39,169 bases of DNA, from assembly GCA_021824635.1 (NCBI GenBank), contig JAKAKD010000093.1:1-39169 (forward strand). The letters are read 5' to 3'. The translations under genes and the position numbers were made by a program. This document shows, piece by piece, positions 18,296-27,409 of the stretch; within the stretch, counting starts at the first letter, position 1, and the number at the start of each line of letters is the position of its first letter. The stretch is from Bacteroidota bacterium. Lineage in GTDB: Bacteria; Bacteroidota; Ignavibacteria; Ignavibacteriales; Melioribacteraceae. The notes beneath the pieces were generated by a model. It ran no database searches, had not been told where the DNA came from, and was given only the letters and a program-made list of their open reading frames with translations.

Positions 18296-21200
18296 GATAA
18301 GCCATTAAGTTCAAAAGCTAACATCCTTCTTGTGGATGACGATGTTCTCATCGCGGAGAGCAATAAGTTCATTTTGAAAAAAGCCGGCTACAATATTGCC
18401 GGAATTGCAACGGAAGGTTTGCAAGCCATAAAATTGGCAAAAGAAAAACAACCGGATTTAATTCTTATGGATATCAATCTCGGCAATTCTATGGATGGAA
18501 TTACTGCCGCAGAAGAAATCCAAAAATTTGCCGATATACCGTTTATCTTTCTTACAGCTTATTCCGACAATGCAACAATTGAACGCGCAAAAAAAGTTGG
18601 TCCGTTTGGCTACTTAATTAAACCATTCGATAACCGCGAACTGATTATTGCATTAGAAACTTCCCTTTATAAACACTCCTTCGAAAAAAAAACTAAAGAA
18701 CAGGAACTGTTATTTAGAACCGTAGCTAATTTTGCTTATGAATGGGAATTCTGGCTTCAGCCCGATTTACAGTTTAAATATTGTTCCCCATCTTGTCAAA
18801 GATTAACCGGCTATAAACCGGAAGATTTTACTTCTAACCCGAAATTACTTTTTGACATCGTTCATCCCGATGATAAAGATGCTTTCGAAAAACATATTCA
18901 GAATAGTTATAGCGAAAAGAAAGATGAGATTGTTGCCGACTTCCAATTTAGAATTATTGATAAGTACGGCATTGTAAAATTTGTGAGTCATACATGCAGT
19001 TCAATTTTTGATGATAAGAAAAATTACCTGGGCAGAAGAGGTACAAACGTAGATATTACGCAACGGAAGTTGACAGAGTTGGTCCTTCTGGAAAGTGAAG
19101 AAAGAAACAGAGCAATCACCGAAACGGCTAATGATTCTATAATTACAATTGATACTTACGGAAAAATTCTTTCTTGGAATAAATCCTCTGAGAAAATTTT
19201 CGGCTACGAAACTTTAGAAATGGTCGGACGTGATCTTTTTGCTATAATTCCGGACAAACATAAAGCCGATCATCAAAAAACATTTGGGCATCTAATCAAA
19301 GGTGGCGTAGCTAAGTTAATCGGTCAAACTGTTGAGTTAACCGGATTAAGAAAAAACGGAAGTGAGTTCCCCATTGAAATTTCTCTTTCCAGTTGGGAAA
19401 GTAATTCTCAAAAATATTATACAGCAATTATCCGGGATATAACCGAACGCAAACTGGCAGAGGAACAAATTAAAGAAGCTAATCTCGGTCTTCAATTAGC
19501 AATCGAAGGAGGAGAACTTGGTACCTTTGATGCCGATATCACAAACGGAAAAGTAAAAGTAAATGACCGTTATCTTACTATGCTTGGATACTCCCCCGGT
19601 GCTATTGAGATGACTAAAGAATTTTGGATGAATCTGATTCACCCTGAAGATTTACCGGGAGTTCTTGATCTTTCAAATAAAATTGAATCCGGCGAAATTA
19701 GAGAAATGGAAATTGAATACCGGATAAAACACAAATCGGGTAATTGGATTTGGATTTTTGATAAAGCTAAAGGGTTTAATTACGACAACAAGGGAAAACC
19801 AACACGGTCTGCCGGAACTCACCGTGATATTACATCAAGCAAACAAGCGGAAGAGGCGCTTATAAAAAGCGAAGAGAGATACCGGCATATTTCCGCTGCT
19901 GTTTCCGATTATGTTTTTTCATCTCAAGTCGACAAGTCAGGGAAGTTGATATTGAACTGGGTAGCAGGTGCGTTTGAAAAAATCACCGGTTATACTTTTG
20001 AAGAATATACTTCGTGTGGAGGATGGCGTGCAAGGATACATCCGGAGGACATTGGAGTAGATGATAGAGATATGCAAAAACTTCGCTCTAATCAGACAGT
20101 AATAACCGAACTACGAACACTTAAGAAAGATGGAAGTGTCCTCTGGGTGGGCGTTTATGCAAACCCGGTTATGAGTTCTGATGGGAAAGAGTTAATTGGG
20201 ATAAACGGTGCAGTGCGGGATATTACAGAACGCAAACTTGCCGAAGAGGTTATTCAAAAAAACAAAGAACGCTGGCAAAGTCTGTTCAACAATAGCCCGA
20301 ACGCTATTGCGGTTTATCAAGTTGTTGATGACGGTAATGATTTTCTTTTTACCGATTTTAACTTAACGGCACAGACGACGGAAAACCTAACCCGTGATGA
20401 AGTTATTGGAAAGCGAATTAGCCAATTATTCCCCGGAGCTGAAGGACTTGGGTTTCTTGATATCTTTAGAAAAGTATGGCAAACCGGAAAAACAGAATAC
20501 ATAAAATCATCCTTCTATAAAGATAACCGGATTGAGGGATGGCGTGAAAATATAATTTATAAACTAAACACCGGTGAAATTGTTGCTATCTACAATGATG
20601 TAACGGAACGAATGGAAGCCGAAATTGCTTTACGAACAAGCGAAGAAAAATTCCGCAGCATTTTTGAGAACCATTCCGCTATTAAACTTTTAATTGATCC
20701 CGATACAGGAAATATTGTAGATGCTAACCAAGCTGCTGCAAATTATTACGGCTGGACGAGGGAAGAACTGAAACAGATGAACATTACCCGGCTTAATTCT
20801 CTTTCGCTCGAAGACGCGATAAACGTAATGGAACAGATAAAAGTAAACAGTAAAAACCATTTTGAATTACAGCACCGGCTAAAAGATGGTTCTATAAGAG
20901 ATATGGAAGTATTCAGCAGTAAAGTTGAGATCGGAGGAAAAATTTATCTGCATGCGATCAATCATGATATTACAGACCGTATAATAGCGGAAAAGAAACT
21001 GAAAGAATATCAAAACCATCTTGAAGAATTAGTTGAAACAAGGACCGAAGAATTAGACAAGCTGAATGTTGATTTAAAAGAACAGCTTCAAAAAGAGAAA
21101 GAGCTTGAAATGATGCTGAGGAAATCCCTTGGTAAAGAGAAAGAACTTAACGAACTAAAAACAAGATTCATTTCCACAGCTTCTCACGAATTTAGAACGC

Positions 21201-21832
21201 CGCTCACAACTGTTCTTGCGGCAACGGAAATGATTCAGCGTTACGGTAAAAAATGGAGCGAGGAAAAGTATAACGAGTATATTGACAAAATAAAAAAATC
21301 CGTAAGCTATTTAACAAAACTTATGGATGATGTATTAACAATCAGTCGTTCCGAAAGCGGTAAAATTCTTTACAATCCGGACATGGTTAATCTCTATAAA
21401 TTATGCACAGAGATAATAGAAGAAACAAGATCCAATACAGACGCCCGGCATGATTTTGTATTCAATTTCTCAATGAGAAAAATAAAATACCATCTGGATC
21501 CGAATCTGATAAAATTCATCTTAACAAATTTGCTCTCAAACGCTTTTAAGTATTCTCCCGAAGGGGGAAAAATTGAACTCTCCGTTTCATCAAAGAAAGA
21601 TCAAATTGAGATAACTGTTGCGGATGAAGGAATCGGAATTCCCGGAGAAGATATGATACGCTTGTTTGAACCGTTCCACCGCTCTGCCAATACGGTAGAA
21701 ATTCCCGGCACAGGTTTAGGACTATCAATTGTTAAACATGCCGTTGATTTACACAAAGGTAAAATAACTGTTAAGTCCAGCCTTGGAAAAGGAACAACCT
21801 TTAGCGTTGACATTCCAAAGAGGAAAAAATGA
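18293..21832 (+). CDS. REC-PAS(6)-histidine kinase (receiver-first hybrid)
   Basis: The protein has 1179 residues and no membrane segment, so it is cytoplasmic. A receiver domain (residues 8-122) has its acidic pocket VDDD, phospho-acceptor Asp60, Thr88 and Lys110. Six PAS domains follow, starting near 137, 267, 395, 521, 659 and 781, then a coiled coil (about 900-960). The HisKA box STASHEFRTPL has His965, and the ATPase domain has NLLSNAFKYSPEGG, DEGIGIP and GTGLGLSIVK. The N-terminal receiver marks it as an intermediate in a relay: it could accept phosphate from the HisKA_2 kinase upstream and drive the regulator whose start codon overlaps its stop (ATGA at 21829). Starts with TTG. Confidence 0.92.
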   Translation: MDKPLSSKANILLVDDDVLIAESNKFILKKAGYNIAGIATEGLQAIKLAKEKQPDLILMDINLGNSMDGITAAEEIQKFADIPFIFLTAYSDNATIERAKKVGPFGYLIKPFDNRELIIALETSLYKHSFEKKTKEQELLFRTVANFAYEWEFWLQPDLQFKYCSPSCQRLTGYKPEDFTSNPKLLFDIVHPDDKDAFEKHIQNSYSEKKDEIVADFQFRIIDKYGIVKFVSHTCSSIFDDKKNYLGRRGTNVDITQRKLTELVLLESEERNRAITETANDSIITIDTYGKILSWNKSSEKIFGYETLEMVGRDLFAIIPDKHKADHQKTFGHLIKGGVAKLIGQTVELTGLRKNGSEFPIEISLSSWESNSQKYYTAIIRDITERKLAEEQIKEANLGLQLAIEGGELGTFDADITNGKVKVNDRYLTMLGYSPGAIEMTKEFWMNLIHPEDLPGVLDLSNKIESGEIREMEIEYRIKHKSGNWIWIFDKAKGFNYDNKGKPTRSAGTHRDITSSKQAEEALIKSEERYRHISAAVSDYVFSSQVDKSGKLILNWVAGAFEKITGYTFEEYTSCGGWRARIHPEDIGVDDRDMQKLRSNQTVITELRTLKKDGSVLWVGVYANPVMSSDGKELIGINGAVRDITERKLAEEVIQKNKERWQSLFNNSPNAIAVYQVVDDGNDFLFTDFNLTAQTTENLTRDEVIGKRISQLFPGAEGLGFLDIFRKVWQTGKTEYIKSSFYKDNRIEGWRENIIYKLNTGEIVAIYNDVTERMEAEIALRTSEEKFRSIFENHSAIKLLIDPDTGNIVDANQAAANYYGWTREELKQMNITRLNSLSLEDAINVMEQIKVNSKNHFELQHRLKDGSIRDMEVFSSKVEIGGKIYLHAINHDITDRIIAEKKLKEYQNHLEELVETRTEELDKLNVDLKEQLQKEKELEMMLRKSLGKEKELNELKTRFISTASHEFRTPLTTVLAATEMIQRYGKKWSEEKYNEYIDKIKKSVSYLTKLMDDVLTISRSESGKILYNPDMVNLYKLCTEIIEETRSNTDARHDFVFNFSMRKIKYHLDPNLIKFILTNLLSNAFKYSPEGGKIELSVSSKKDQIEITVADEGIGIPGEDMIRLFEPFHRSANTVEIPGTGLGLSIVKHAVDLHKGKITVKSSLGKGTTFSVDIPKRKK

Positions 21833-22587
21833 AAAAAATATTGGTTATAGAAGACGAGAAAGATATCCGGGAGGTTATCAATGCCCTACTCACAGAAGAA
21901 GGATACGCGGTTTATTCTGCTAAAAACGGAAAAGATGGAATAGAACTAGCGAAGAATGAGATTCCAAACTTGATAATTTGTGATATCATGATGCCGGGCA
22001 TGGATGGCTATACTGTTCTAAAAGAGTTGTCAAAAAACAGTAGCACAAAATCAATCCCGTTTATTTTTCTAACCGCAAAAGTTGAAAGAAATGATTTACG
22101 CTTCGGAATGGAACTTGGCGCCGATGATTATTTATTCAAACCGTTCAAATCGGAAGAACTTCTGAAATCAATCTCTTCACGCCTAAGCAAAATTGAAACA
22201 TTAAAAGCAGAGTTTACCAAAACAAAGGAAGATTCTACTCAAAAGAAGTATACTATTGATGATAAAATTTTTATACATGCAAACGGCAGTCCTCATCTTA
22301 TAAGAATTAATGAGATTCTATTTATTGCCGCAGAAAGACAGTATTCTTCTATAAGACTTCTTGACGGGAAATCATATTTACTAAGAAAGTCCGTTTCTAA
22401 ATGGGAAGAGCTTTTGCCGTCCAAAAATTTTTTAAGGATACACCGTTCAACAATCATTAACATAGATTATTTAGTAAAGATGGAAAAATGGTATAACTCA
22501 AGTTTTTTAGTGCATCTTAAAAATGTTCCGGAACCATTTGAAATTAGTAAAAGATACGCAACCAAACTACGCCATAATACCGCTTAA
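21829..22587 (+). CDS. LytTR-family response regulator
   Basis: The protein has 252 residues. The receiver (1-120) has Glu/Asp pocket IEDE, phospho-acceptor Asp52, Thr82 and Lys104. After a short linker, a LytTR DNA-binding domain (about 150-252) shows LIRINEILFIAAERQYS, KSVSKWEELLPSKNFLRIH in parts, and RSTIINIDYLVKMEKW, all usual in this family. It would bind direct-repeat promoter sites as a dimer when phosphorylated. Its ATG overlaps the stop of the kinase upstream by 4 nt, so the two are translationally coupled and are very probably partners. No obvious LytTR target repeats were recognised nearby. Confidence 0.93.
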   Translation: MKKILVIEDEKDIREVINALLTEEGYAVYSAKNGKDGIELAKNEIPNLIICDIMMPGMDGYTVLKELSKNSSTKSIPFIFLTAKVERNDLRFGMELGADDYLFKPFKSEELLKSISSRLSKIETLKAEFTKTKEDSTQKKYTIDDKIFIHANGSPHLIRINEILFIAAERQYSSIRLLDGKSYLLRKSVSKWEELLPSKNFLRIHRSTIINIDYLVKMEKWYNSSFLVHLKNVPEPFEISKRYATKLRHNTA

Positions 22588-22657
22588 TAATTCTTAATCT
22601 TGCTCTTAATCATGATCATGTATTTTCATGCTCTTCCCTTTTCATTTCGGAACGTAG

Positions 22658-22678
22658 GGATCGGTCTTTAACCGATCC
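22658..22678 (+). terminator. Hairpin after the LytTR gene, possible terminator
   Basis: GGATCGGT (22658-22665) and ACCGATCC (22671-22678) form an 8-bp stem with loop CTTTA, 71 nt after the LytTR stop codon. It is followed by GCTTTACGG, so there is no strong U tract. It may be another member of the local repeat families instead of a true terminator. Confidence 0.35.
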
Positions 22679-22695
22679 GCTTTACGGCATTTTGT

Positions 22696-23079
22696 GGAAT
22701 TGTTACCCGACAAACAACAGCCGGGCAACCAAAACATTCTCTACAAAACACTTACCTCGTCATTGCGATCCCGCGATAGCGGGAGAAGCAATCTAATTTT
22801 TGAAATTGTAGTAAATAAAAAATATGAGATTTTCGCGTCCCGCTGTGCGGGTTTCGCAATGACTTATGCAAGGAGGAAACACTTGCCGGAATGGTTACCC
22901 ATCAAACAACAGCTGGGCAGGCAAACCATTCCCAACAAAACACTTACCCCGTCATTGCGATCCCGCGATAGCGGGAGAAGCAATCTAATTTTTGAAATTG
23001 CAGTAAGTAAAAAATATGAGATTGCCGCGTCCCGCTGTGCGGGACTCGCAATGACTTATAAAAGGTGGAAACATTCCCT
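22696..23079. repeat. Two tandem copies of a 192-bp repeat with CGTCATTGCGA-type core
   Basis: Copy 1 is 22696-22887 and copy 2 is 22888-23079; GGAAT(T/G)GTTACCC marks the start of each. Inside each copy is a palindromic core starting CGTCATTGCGATCCCGCG (22758 and 22950) with GATAGCGGGA, AAGCAATCTAATTTTTGAAA, and ending with GCGTCCCGCTGTGCGGG and CGCAATGACTTAT, the two ends being inverted to each other. Such CGTCATTGCGA...CGCAATGAC elements are common dispersed intergenic repeats in bacteria. A 138-codon open frame runs through both copies because 192 is a multiple of three; it has no credible start and is not called a gene. Confidence 0.85.
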
Positions 23080-23226
23080 ACAAAAAATATATTTTTTATT
23101 ATTCTTATAATATTTTCATTTCTCCATACCACCTCCGTTGAAACAATTCTAATCCGTTTGAAACATTTTCATTAATAAGTCTCCTTTTGGCTACGAATAT
23201 TAATCATACAATTAACGGAGAAATCT

Positions 23227-24327
23227 ATGAAAACAATTCTTGTCGTTGAAGATGAGATGGACATAAGGATGAGTTTGCAAGATATGCTTGAAAATGAAGG
23301 GTTTAACGTTTTAACTGCTAAAAACGGCAAGGAAGGATTGGAACTCTCCGTTTCAAAAGAGCCGGACCTTATTCTAAGCGATATTCTTATGCCCCAGATG
23401 AACGGTTATGAACTGCTGAAAAAACTTCAAGAAAATCCTAACACAGCCGCTACCCCATTTATTTTTCTTACAGCTAAAGTTGATGTGAAAGATTTTAGAA
23501 AAGGAATGACCTCCGGAGCCGATGATTATCTAATGAAACCGTTCAAAATTGATGAAGTGTTAACCGCAATCAATACACGTTTAAGAAAAAAAGAGAACTA
23601 CCAATCCGTTGTAGAAAATTTCAGAAATACATTGATAAAAAAAGTGCCTCACGAATTACGCACGCCGCTTGTTGGAATTTTGGGATTTTCAGAAATAATT
23701 GAAAACGACGTTGAAGATCTGACCAAAGAAGAACTGAAACAGATGGCTAAGAAAATCCGCTCTTCCGGAAAACGGCTACACAGAAGAATTGAAAAATTTT
23801 TAGTGTACGCCGAACTATTCTCTTTGGATAAAGAAAATATTGCTACGGGAAATTTTGCACTTCAGGAATATGAAGTTGAACCGGAATATTTAGCAACTCA
23901 TTTAAAAAGTAAAATCGCAGAGTTCGAAAGAACGGAAGATTTAAATATTCATTTTGAAAAAGGCAAAATGAACGTCAACATAATCCATTTTGAAACTTTG
24001 CTGGAAGAGTTGATTGAAAATTCGGCAAAGTTTTCCTCACCGGGCAGCTCAATAGAAATCAGCGGCAAATCCAACGGTCAATATTATAAAACAAAAGTTA
24101 CCGATCATGGAATCGGTATGAAATCACCGGATAAAAACCAGATAGCACCATTTAATCAGCTTGGAAAAGAAGATACGTTCAAAGAAGGGCTGGGATTTGG
24201 TCTTGCAATAGTGAAAGCAATAATAGAATTACACAACGGCTACTTAAATATTGAAAGCGAAGAAGGAATTAACACAATAGTAGAATTTGGAATTCCATTA
24301 AGCAATAATCATGGAGTACTGAAATGA
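23227..24327 (+). CDS. Response-regulator receiver fused to a compact histidine kinase
   Basis: This is a 366-residue cytoplasmic protein. The receiver (1-118) has VEDE, Asp52, Thr82 and Lys104 and is clearly related to that of the LytTR regulator (for example TAKNGK-GLEL, PFIFLTAKV and GADDYL-KPF in both). The kinase begins at KKVPHELRTPLVGILGFSE (His142), with no PAS domain between; the ATPase domain has LLEELIENSAKFSSPGSS, DHGIGMKSP and GLGFGLAIVKAIIELH. ACGGAGAAATCTATG gives a good ribosome site. Its stop overlaps the next gene's ATG (24324-24327), so the small helical protein is likely made together with it. Confidence 0.92.
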   Translation: MKTILVVEDEMDIRMSLQDMLENEGFNVLTAKNGKEGLELSVSKEPDLILSDILMPQMNGYELLKKLQENPNTAATPFIFLTAKVDVKDFRKGMTSGADDYLMKPFKIDEVLTAINTRLRKKENYQSVVENFRNTLIKKVPHELRTPLVGILGFSEIIENDVEDLTKEELKQMAKKIRSSGKRLHRRIEKFLVYAELFSLDKENIATGNFALQEYEVEPEYLATHLKSKIAEFERTEDLNIHFEKGKMNVNIIHFETLLEELIENSAKFSSPGSSIEISGKSNGQYYKTKVTDHGIGMKSPDKNQIAPFNQLGKEDTFKEGLGFGLAIVKAIIELHNGYLNIESEEGINTIVEFGIPLSNNHGVLK

Positions 24328-24689
24328 AAAACACATTAATTATTTCTTACGATTTCTTTAGAAAAGTTTTAAGTCTAGCCGAATATCTGGAACAAAGTTC
24401 AAAGAGCTTAATTTCTCTTATCAGCAAATTAGAAGAGAATGAGGCGTATGAAAAAGATTCAATAAAAAATTTAAACGGAGAACTATCCTCCCTTCACAGC
24501 AGAGCACAAAAGATTAAAGAAGGACTTGTTTACGCCGCCGTTCACCAGGAAGAAGTTCTGAATAATGACGAGCCATTCTTGAATAGTTTTAAAAAATTAT
24601 CACAGGATTTAAAGAAGATACACACAATCTGCGAAGAGATTGCTGAACCAAATTATTACATAAATGCAGAAGGCGAATTAACTAAGTAA
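24324..24689 (+). CDS. Small helical protein of unknown function, coupled to the REC-kinase
   Basis: The 121-residue product is not a family I recognise. It is charged, rich in Glu, Lys and Leu, and predicted by eye to be almost wholly alpha-helical with heptad-like spacing (FRKVLSLAEYLEQSSKSLIS, then KNLNGELSSLHSRAQKIKE). It has no signal peptide, membrane helix or Cys pair motif. The 4-nt ATGA overlap with the REC-kinase and its position before the chemoreceptor suggest an accessory or scaffold role in signalling, for example as a kinase-binding or phosphotransfer-like helical bundle, although no conserved HPt His motif can be seen. Confidence 0.7.
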   Translation: MKNTLIISYDFFRKVLSLAEYLEQSSKSLISLISKLEENEAYEKDSIKNLNGELSSLHSRAQKIKEGLVYAAVHQEEVLNNDEPFLNSFKKLSQDLKKIHTICEEIAEPNYYINAEGELTK

Positions 24690-24702
24690 GGAGTACTGTT
24701 AA

Positions 24703-24816
24703 ATGAGCAGTTTAAATCAGAAGAAAGATGATTCCGACGAGTTTCTTGCTCTGATTGATCTGAATAAGATCTTACTAAAAGAAGAATCATCACAATTACA
24801 AGAGGTTGCATATTAA
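24703..24816 (+). CDS. 37-residue acidic small protein (hypothetical)
   Basis: A 37-codon frame begins MSSLNQKKDDSDEF and ends LQEVAY. It is preceded by AAGGAG (24688-24693) at 9-nt spacing and lies 13 nt after the helical-protein gene in the same direction. The sequence is acidic and amphipathic (FLALIDLNKILLKEESS), as if it forms one helix. Its good ribosome site, tight spacing and balanced composition support a real gene, but its length makes chance possible. No family recognised. Confidence 0.5.
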   Translation: MSSLNQKKDDSDEFLALIDLNKILLKEESSQLQEVAY

Positions 24817-24954
24817 AATGAGGGGATGGACTAGATAAAATGTTCCGTGCGTTCATTTTGCTTCTGCTAATGCCGCCAATTATTAATGAGGGTAAAAGCA
24901 ATTTTAACGTCTTAAAGATCTTTGGCACATTTATAAACAAAAAGGAGAAACAAA

Positions 24955-27057
24955 ATGAAATGGTTCTATAATTTGAAAATCAGCAAGAAGTTAATCTTCA
25001 GCTTCTCACTCGTAGCTTTAATTGCCGTATTCATCGGTTACACAGGCATCAGCAAGATGTCGTTAATGAATGATAATGCAAAACAAATGTACAATGATCG
25101 CGCCGTACCATTAGTAGAATTGGGCGGTGCACAGCAGGAACTCTATGAAATTCGCCTCTCTGTTGCAAATCTTGTAGCATCAAAAGATGCGTCAGAAAGA
25201 ACTATGCTGGAAAAAGCAATTTCAGATCATGAGAAAAAGGAAGATGAACTCATGGCAAAATTCGCTTCTACAAATCTTGACCGCGAAGAGAAAAGGTTAT
25301 ATGAAGAGTATAAAAAATCATGGGATGAATTCAAGCCGGCTGTTGAGAAAGGTGTTAAATTGGCACTCAGCGGTGATGAAGTTGCTGCTCATGAATTCGA
25401 AGCGGGTGAATTTGATCATGAGGCAAAAAGAATAACCGAAGAACTTGACAGCGTTATGACTTCAGAGGAACATCTTGCGGATTCTTTGGATCAGGAAATC
25501 GGTCAAGAATATAGCTCTGCAAGTTTAGAAATATATGTAGTGTTAGGCGTTGGTATTGTTGCGGCTTTTTTCATAGGAATTTTTATTTCTAATTATCTCT
25601 CCAGGTCTATTAATCAAGTTGTTGATAAATTGAACAGCATTAAAGATGTGGATATTCAAAATCTTTCCAGATGCGGTGAACAGCTTGCCAATGGTGATCT
25701 TAATATTAATTTAGATTCCAAATTAACGCTGATCGAAATTAAATCTACCGACGAAATAGGAAATCTGGCAAATAGCATAAATCAGATCAGTGCAGGAGTT
25801 CAGAATACAATTAAGTCAATTGGTGTTGCGGTTAACGCGATAAAAGATACCGTTCACGAATCGAATTTACTTGTTGAGGCAGCGGTTAACGGAAAACTTT
25901 CCAAACGAGGCAATGTAACAAAATTCAACGGCAGCTATAAAGAATTGATTAACGGTCTAAACGCGACAGTTGATGCGGTAGTTCAGCCGATAAATGAATC
26001 AAGCAAAGTCTTGGAAAATTTAGCCAGCGGAGATTTAACAGTTCGCATGAACGGAGATTATAAAGGTGATTACGCCGTAATTAAAAATAGTATCAATAGC
26101 TTAGCGGATTCATTCAGCAGTGCGTTATCAGATGTATCGGAAGCAATTCAAGCTACTGCCAGCGCAAGTAATGAAATCTCATCAAGCACAGAAGAGATGG
26201 CGGCGGGCGCTCAAGAGCAAAGCGCTCAAGCAACAGAAGTCGCCGGTGCAGTGGAAGAGATGACAAAAACAATTTTCGAAACCACAAAGAATTCCGGCTT
26301 AGCATCGGATGCGGCTAAGAATGCAGGCGCTATAGCCAATGAAGGCGGTAAAGTTGTTGGCGAAACAATAGATGGAATGAACAGAATAGCTGAAGTTGTG
26401 AAAAAATCTGCGGATACAGTTCAAGTATTGGGTAAGAGAAGCGATGAGATTGGCGAGATTGCACAAGTGATTGATGATATTGCAGACCAAACGAACTTAC
26501 TTGCTCTCAATGCAGCAATTGAAGCCGCACGCGCCGGTGAACAAGGAAGAGGTTTTGCTGTGGTTGCAGATGAAGTTAGAAAATTAGCGGAACGTACAAC
26601 CAAAGCAACAAAAGAGATTGCTACAATGATCCGCCAGATACAGAAAGACACAGAGGGCGCGGTTGTATCAATGCAGCAAGGAACAGAAGAAGTAGAGAAA
26701 GGAAAAGTATTGGCAGAGAAAGCAGGACAATCTTTATCACAGATTATTACCGGCGCACAAGATGTAGTTGATATGTCAACACAAGTAGCCGCCGCGAGTG
26801 AACAACAGAGCGCAACAGCGGAGCAGATAAGCAAGAACATCGAATCAATCAGCAGCGTAACACAACAAAGTGCAGCCGGAGTGCAACAGATTGCTAGAGC
26901 AGCCGAAGATTTGAACAGATTAACACTAAATCTGCAAGAGCTGGTTTCAAGATTCAAAATTGATGCGAATTCAAACGGGAATGGCAGAAGCTCCCACAAG
27001 ACTGTAACAAGAAGTCAATTGGCTGTTAGATCAAACGGTAAATTGGTCATTCATTAA
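24955..27057 (+). CDS. Methyl-accepting chemotaxis protein
   Basis: The protein has 700 residues: membrane helix at about 11-31, a periplasmic four-helix-bundle sensor (32-188, 4HB_MCP type, starting [20 protein letters not shown]), a second helix (about 191-213), HAMP and HAMP-like segments to about 390, and the cytoplasmic signalling hairpin. The kinase-interacting tip is intact: [20 protein letters not shown], then [20 protein letters not shown] and [11 protein letters not shown]. The C-terminus has no NWETF-type pentapeptide for CheR/CheB docking. AAAGGAGAAACAAAATG is a strong ribosome site. No cheA, cheW or methylation genes are in the window, so the receptor must work with partners elsewhere or be tied to the kinases here. 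A hairpin terminator follows. Confidence 0.95.
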   Translation: MKWFYNLKISKKLIFSFSLVALIAVFIGYTGISKMSLMNDNAKQMYNDRAVPLVELGGAQQELYEIRLSVANLVASKDASERTMLEKAISDHEKKEDELMAKFASTNLDREEKRLYEEYKKSWDEFKPAVEKGVKLALSGDEVAAHEFEAGEFDHEAKRITEELDSVMTSEEHLADSLDQEIGQEYSSASLEIYVVLGVGIVAAFFIGIFISNYLSRSINQVVDKLNSIKDVDIQNLSRCGEQLANGDLNINLDSKLTLIEIKSTDEIGNLANSINQISAGVQNTIKSIGVAVNAIKDTVHESNLLVEAAVNGKLSKRGNVTKFNGSYKELINGLNATVDAVVQPINESSKVLENLASGDLTVRMNGDYKGDYAVIKNSINSLADSFSSALSDVSEAIQATASASNEISSSTEEMAAGAQEQSAQATEVAGAVEEMTKTIFETTKNSGLASDAAKNAGAIANEGGKVVGETIDGMNRIAEVVKKSADTVQVLGKRSDEIGEIAQVIDDIADQTNLLALNAAIEAARAGEQGRGFAVVADEVRKLAERTTKATKEIATMIRQIQKDTEGAVVSMQQGTEEVEKGKVLAEKAGQSLSQIITGAQDVVDMSTQVAAASEQQSATAEQISKNIESISSVTQQSAAGVQQIARAAEDLNRLTLNLQELVSRFKIDANSNGNGRSSHKTVTRSQLAVRSNGKLVIH

Positions 27058-27097
27058 GATTTAGAAAAGAAGAGAAAATAAATTATCAATACTTTAG

Positions 27098-27137
27098 AAA
27101 TAGAAGAGGAGAAATGAAAGTTTCTCCTCTTCTATTT
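27098..27137 (+). terminator. Rho-independent terminator after the chemoreceptor gene
   Basis: A perfect 17-bp stem, AAATAGAAGAGGAGAAA (27098-27114) and its complement (27121-27137), closes a TGAAAG loop, 40 nt after the stop codon, with Ts in the 3' arm. The stem is AT-rich but long. Confidence 0.8.
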
Positions 27138-27156
27138 TAAAATTCTTACTCAACGT

Positions 27157-27310
27157 GTTGTGTGAATAAAAAAAATATAGTTTAATAAACTGTTGAAACA
27201 GTTAAAAAAATCATTGCTCCTTTGATTAACCCCGCGATTAATCGCGGGGTTAGAAACACAAAGCACAATGTTAGAACCGTTTTAACGGTTTACATTCTAA
27301 TTCACACAAC
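27157..27310. repeat. 154-bp MITE-like element with terminal inverted repeats
   Basis: GTTGTGTGAAT (27157-27167) and its exact complement ATTCACACAAC (27300-27310) bound the element. Inside are a perfect 24-nt palindrome made of AACCCCGCGATT and AATCGCGGGGTT (about 27227-27250) and a smaller one, AACCGTTTTAACGGTT (27275-27290). It fills most of the gap between the chemoreceptor and the CHASE3-like kinase. It encodes no transposase; short open frames across it are not credible genes. Confidence 0.7.
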
Positions 27311-27409
27311 GGGTTTATTCAATAATTTATTAGAAGCATTTTCTGTAAGTTATATTTGCAAGAACATATTATTTTTAGTAGTATTTAAAATAAATAAACA
27401 GATTTTTAC

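Noticed and set aside
22694..23110. 138-codon open frame on the plus strand with internally repeated protein sequence
   Set aside because: It is a tandem DNA repeat of 192 bp read in frame; the protein repeats only reflect the palindromic element, and there is no ribosome site.
24840..24971. 43-codon open frame starting MFRAFILLLLMPP and overlapping the chemoreceptor start
   Set aside because: No convincing ribosome site, and it overlaps a gene with a strong one.
26421..26999. 192-codon minus-strand open frame inside the chemoreceptor gene
   Set aside because: It is the antisense shadow of the conserved signalling domain, rich in Ser, Ala and Cys, as expected for such a shadow.
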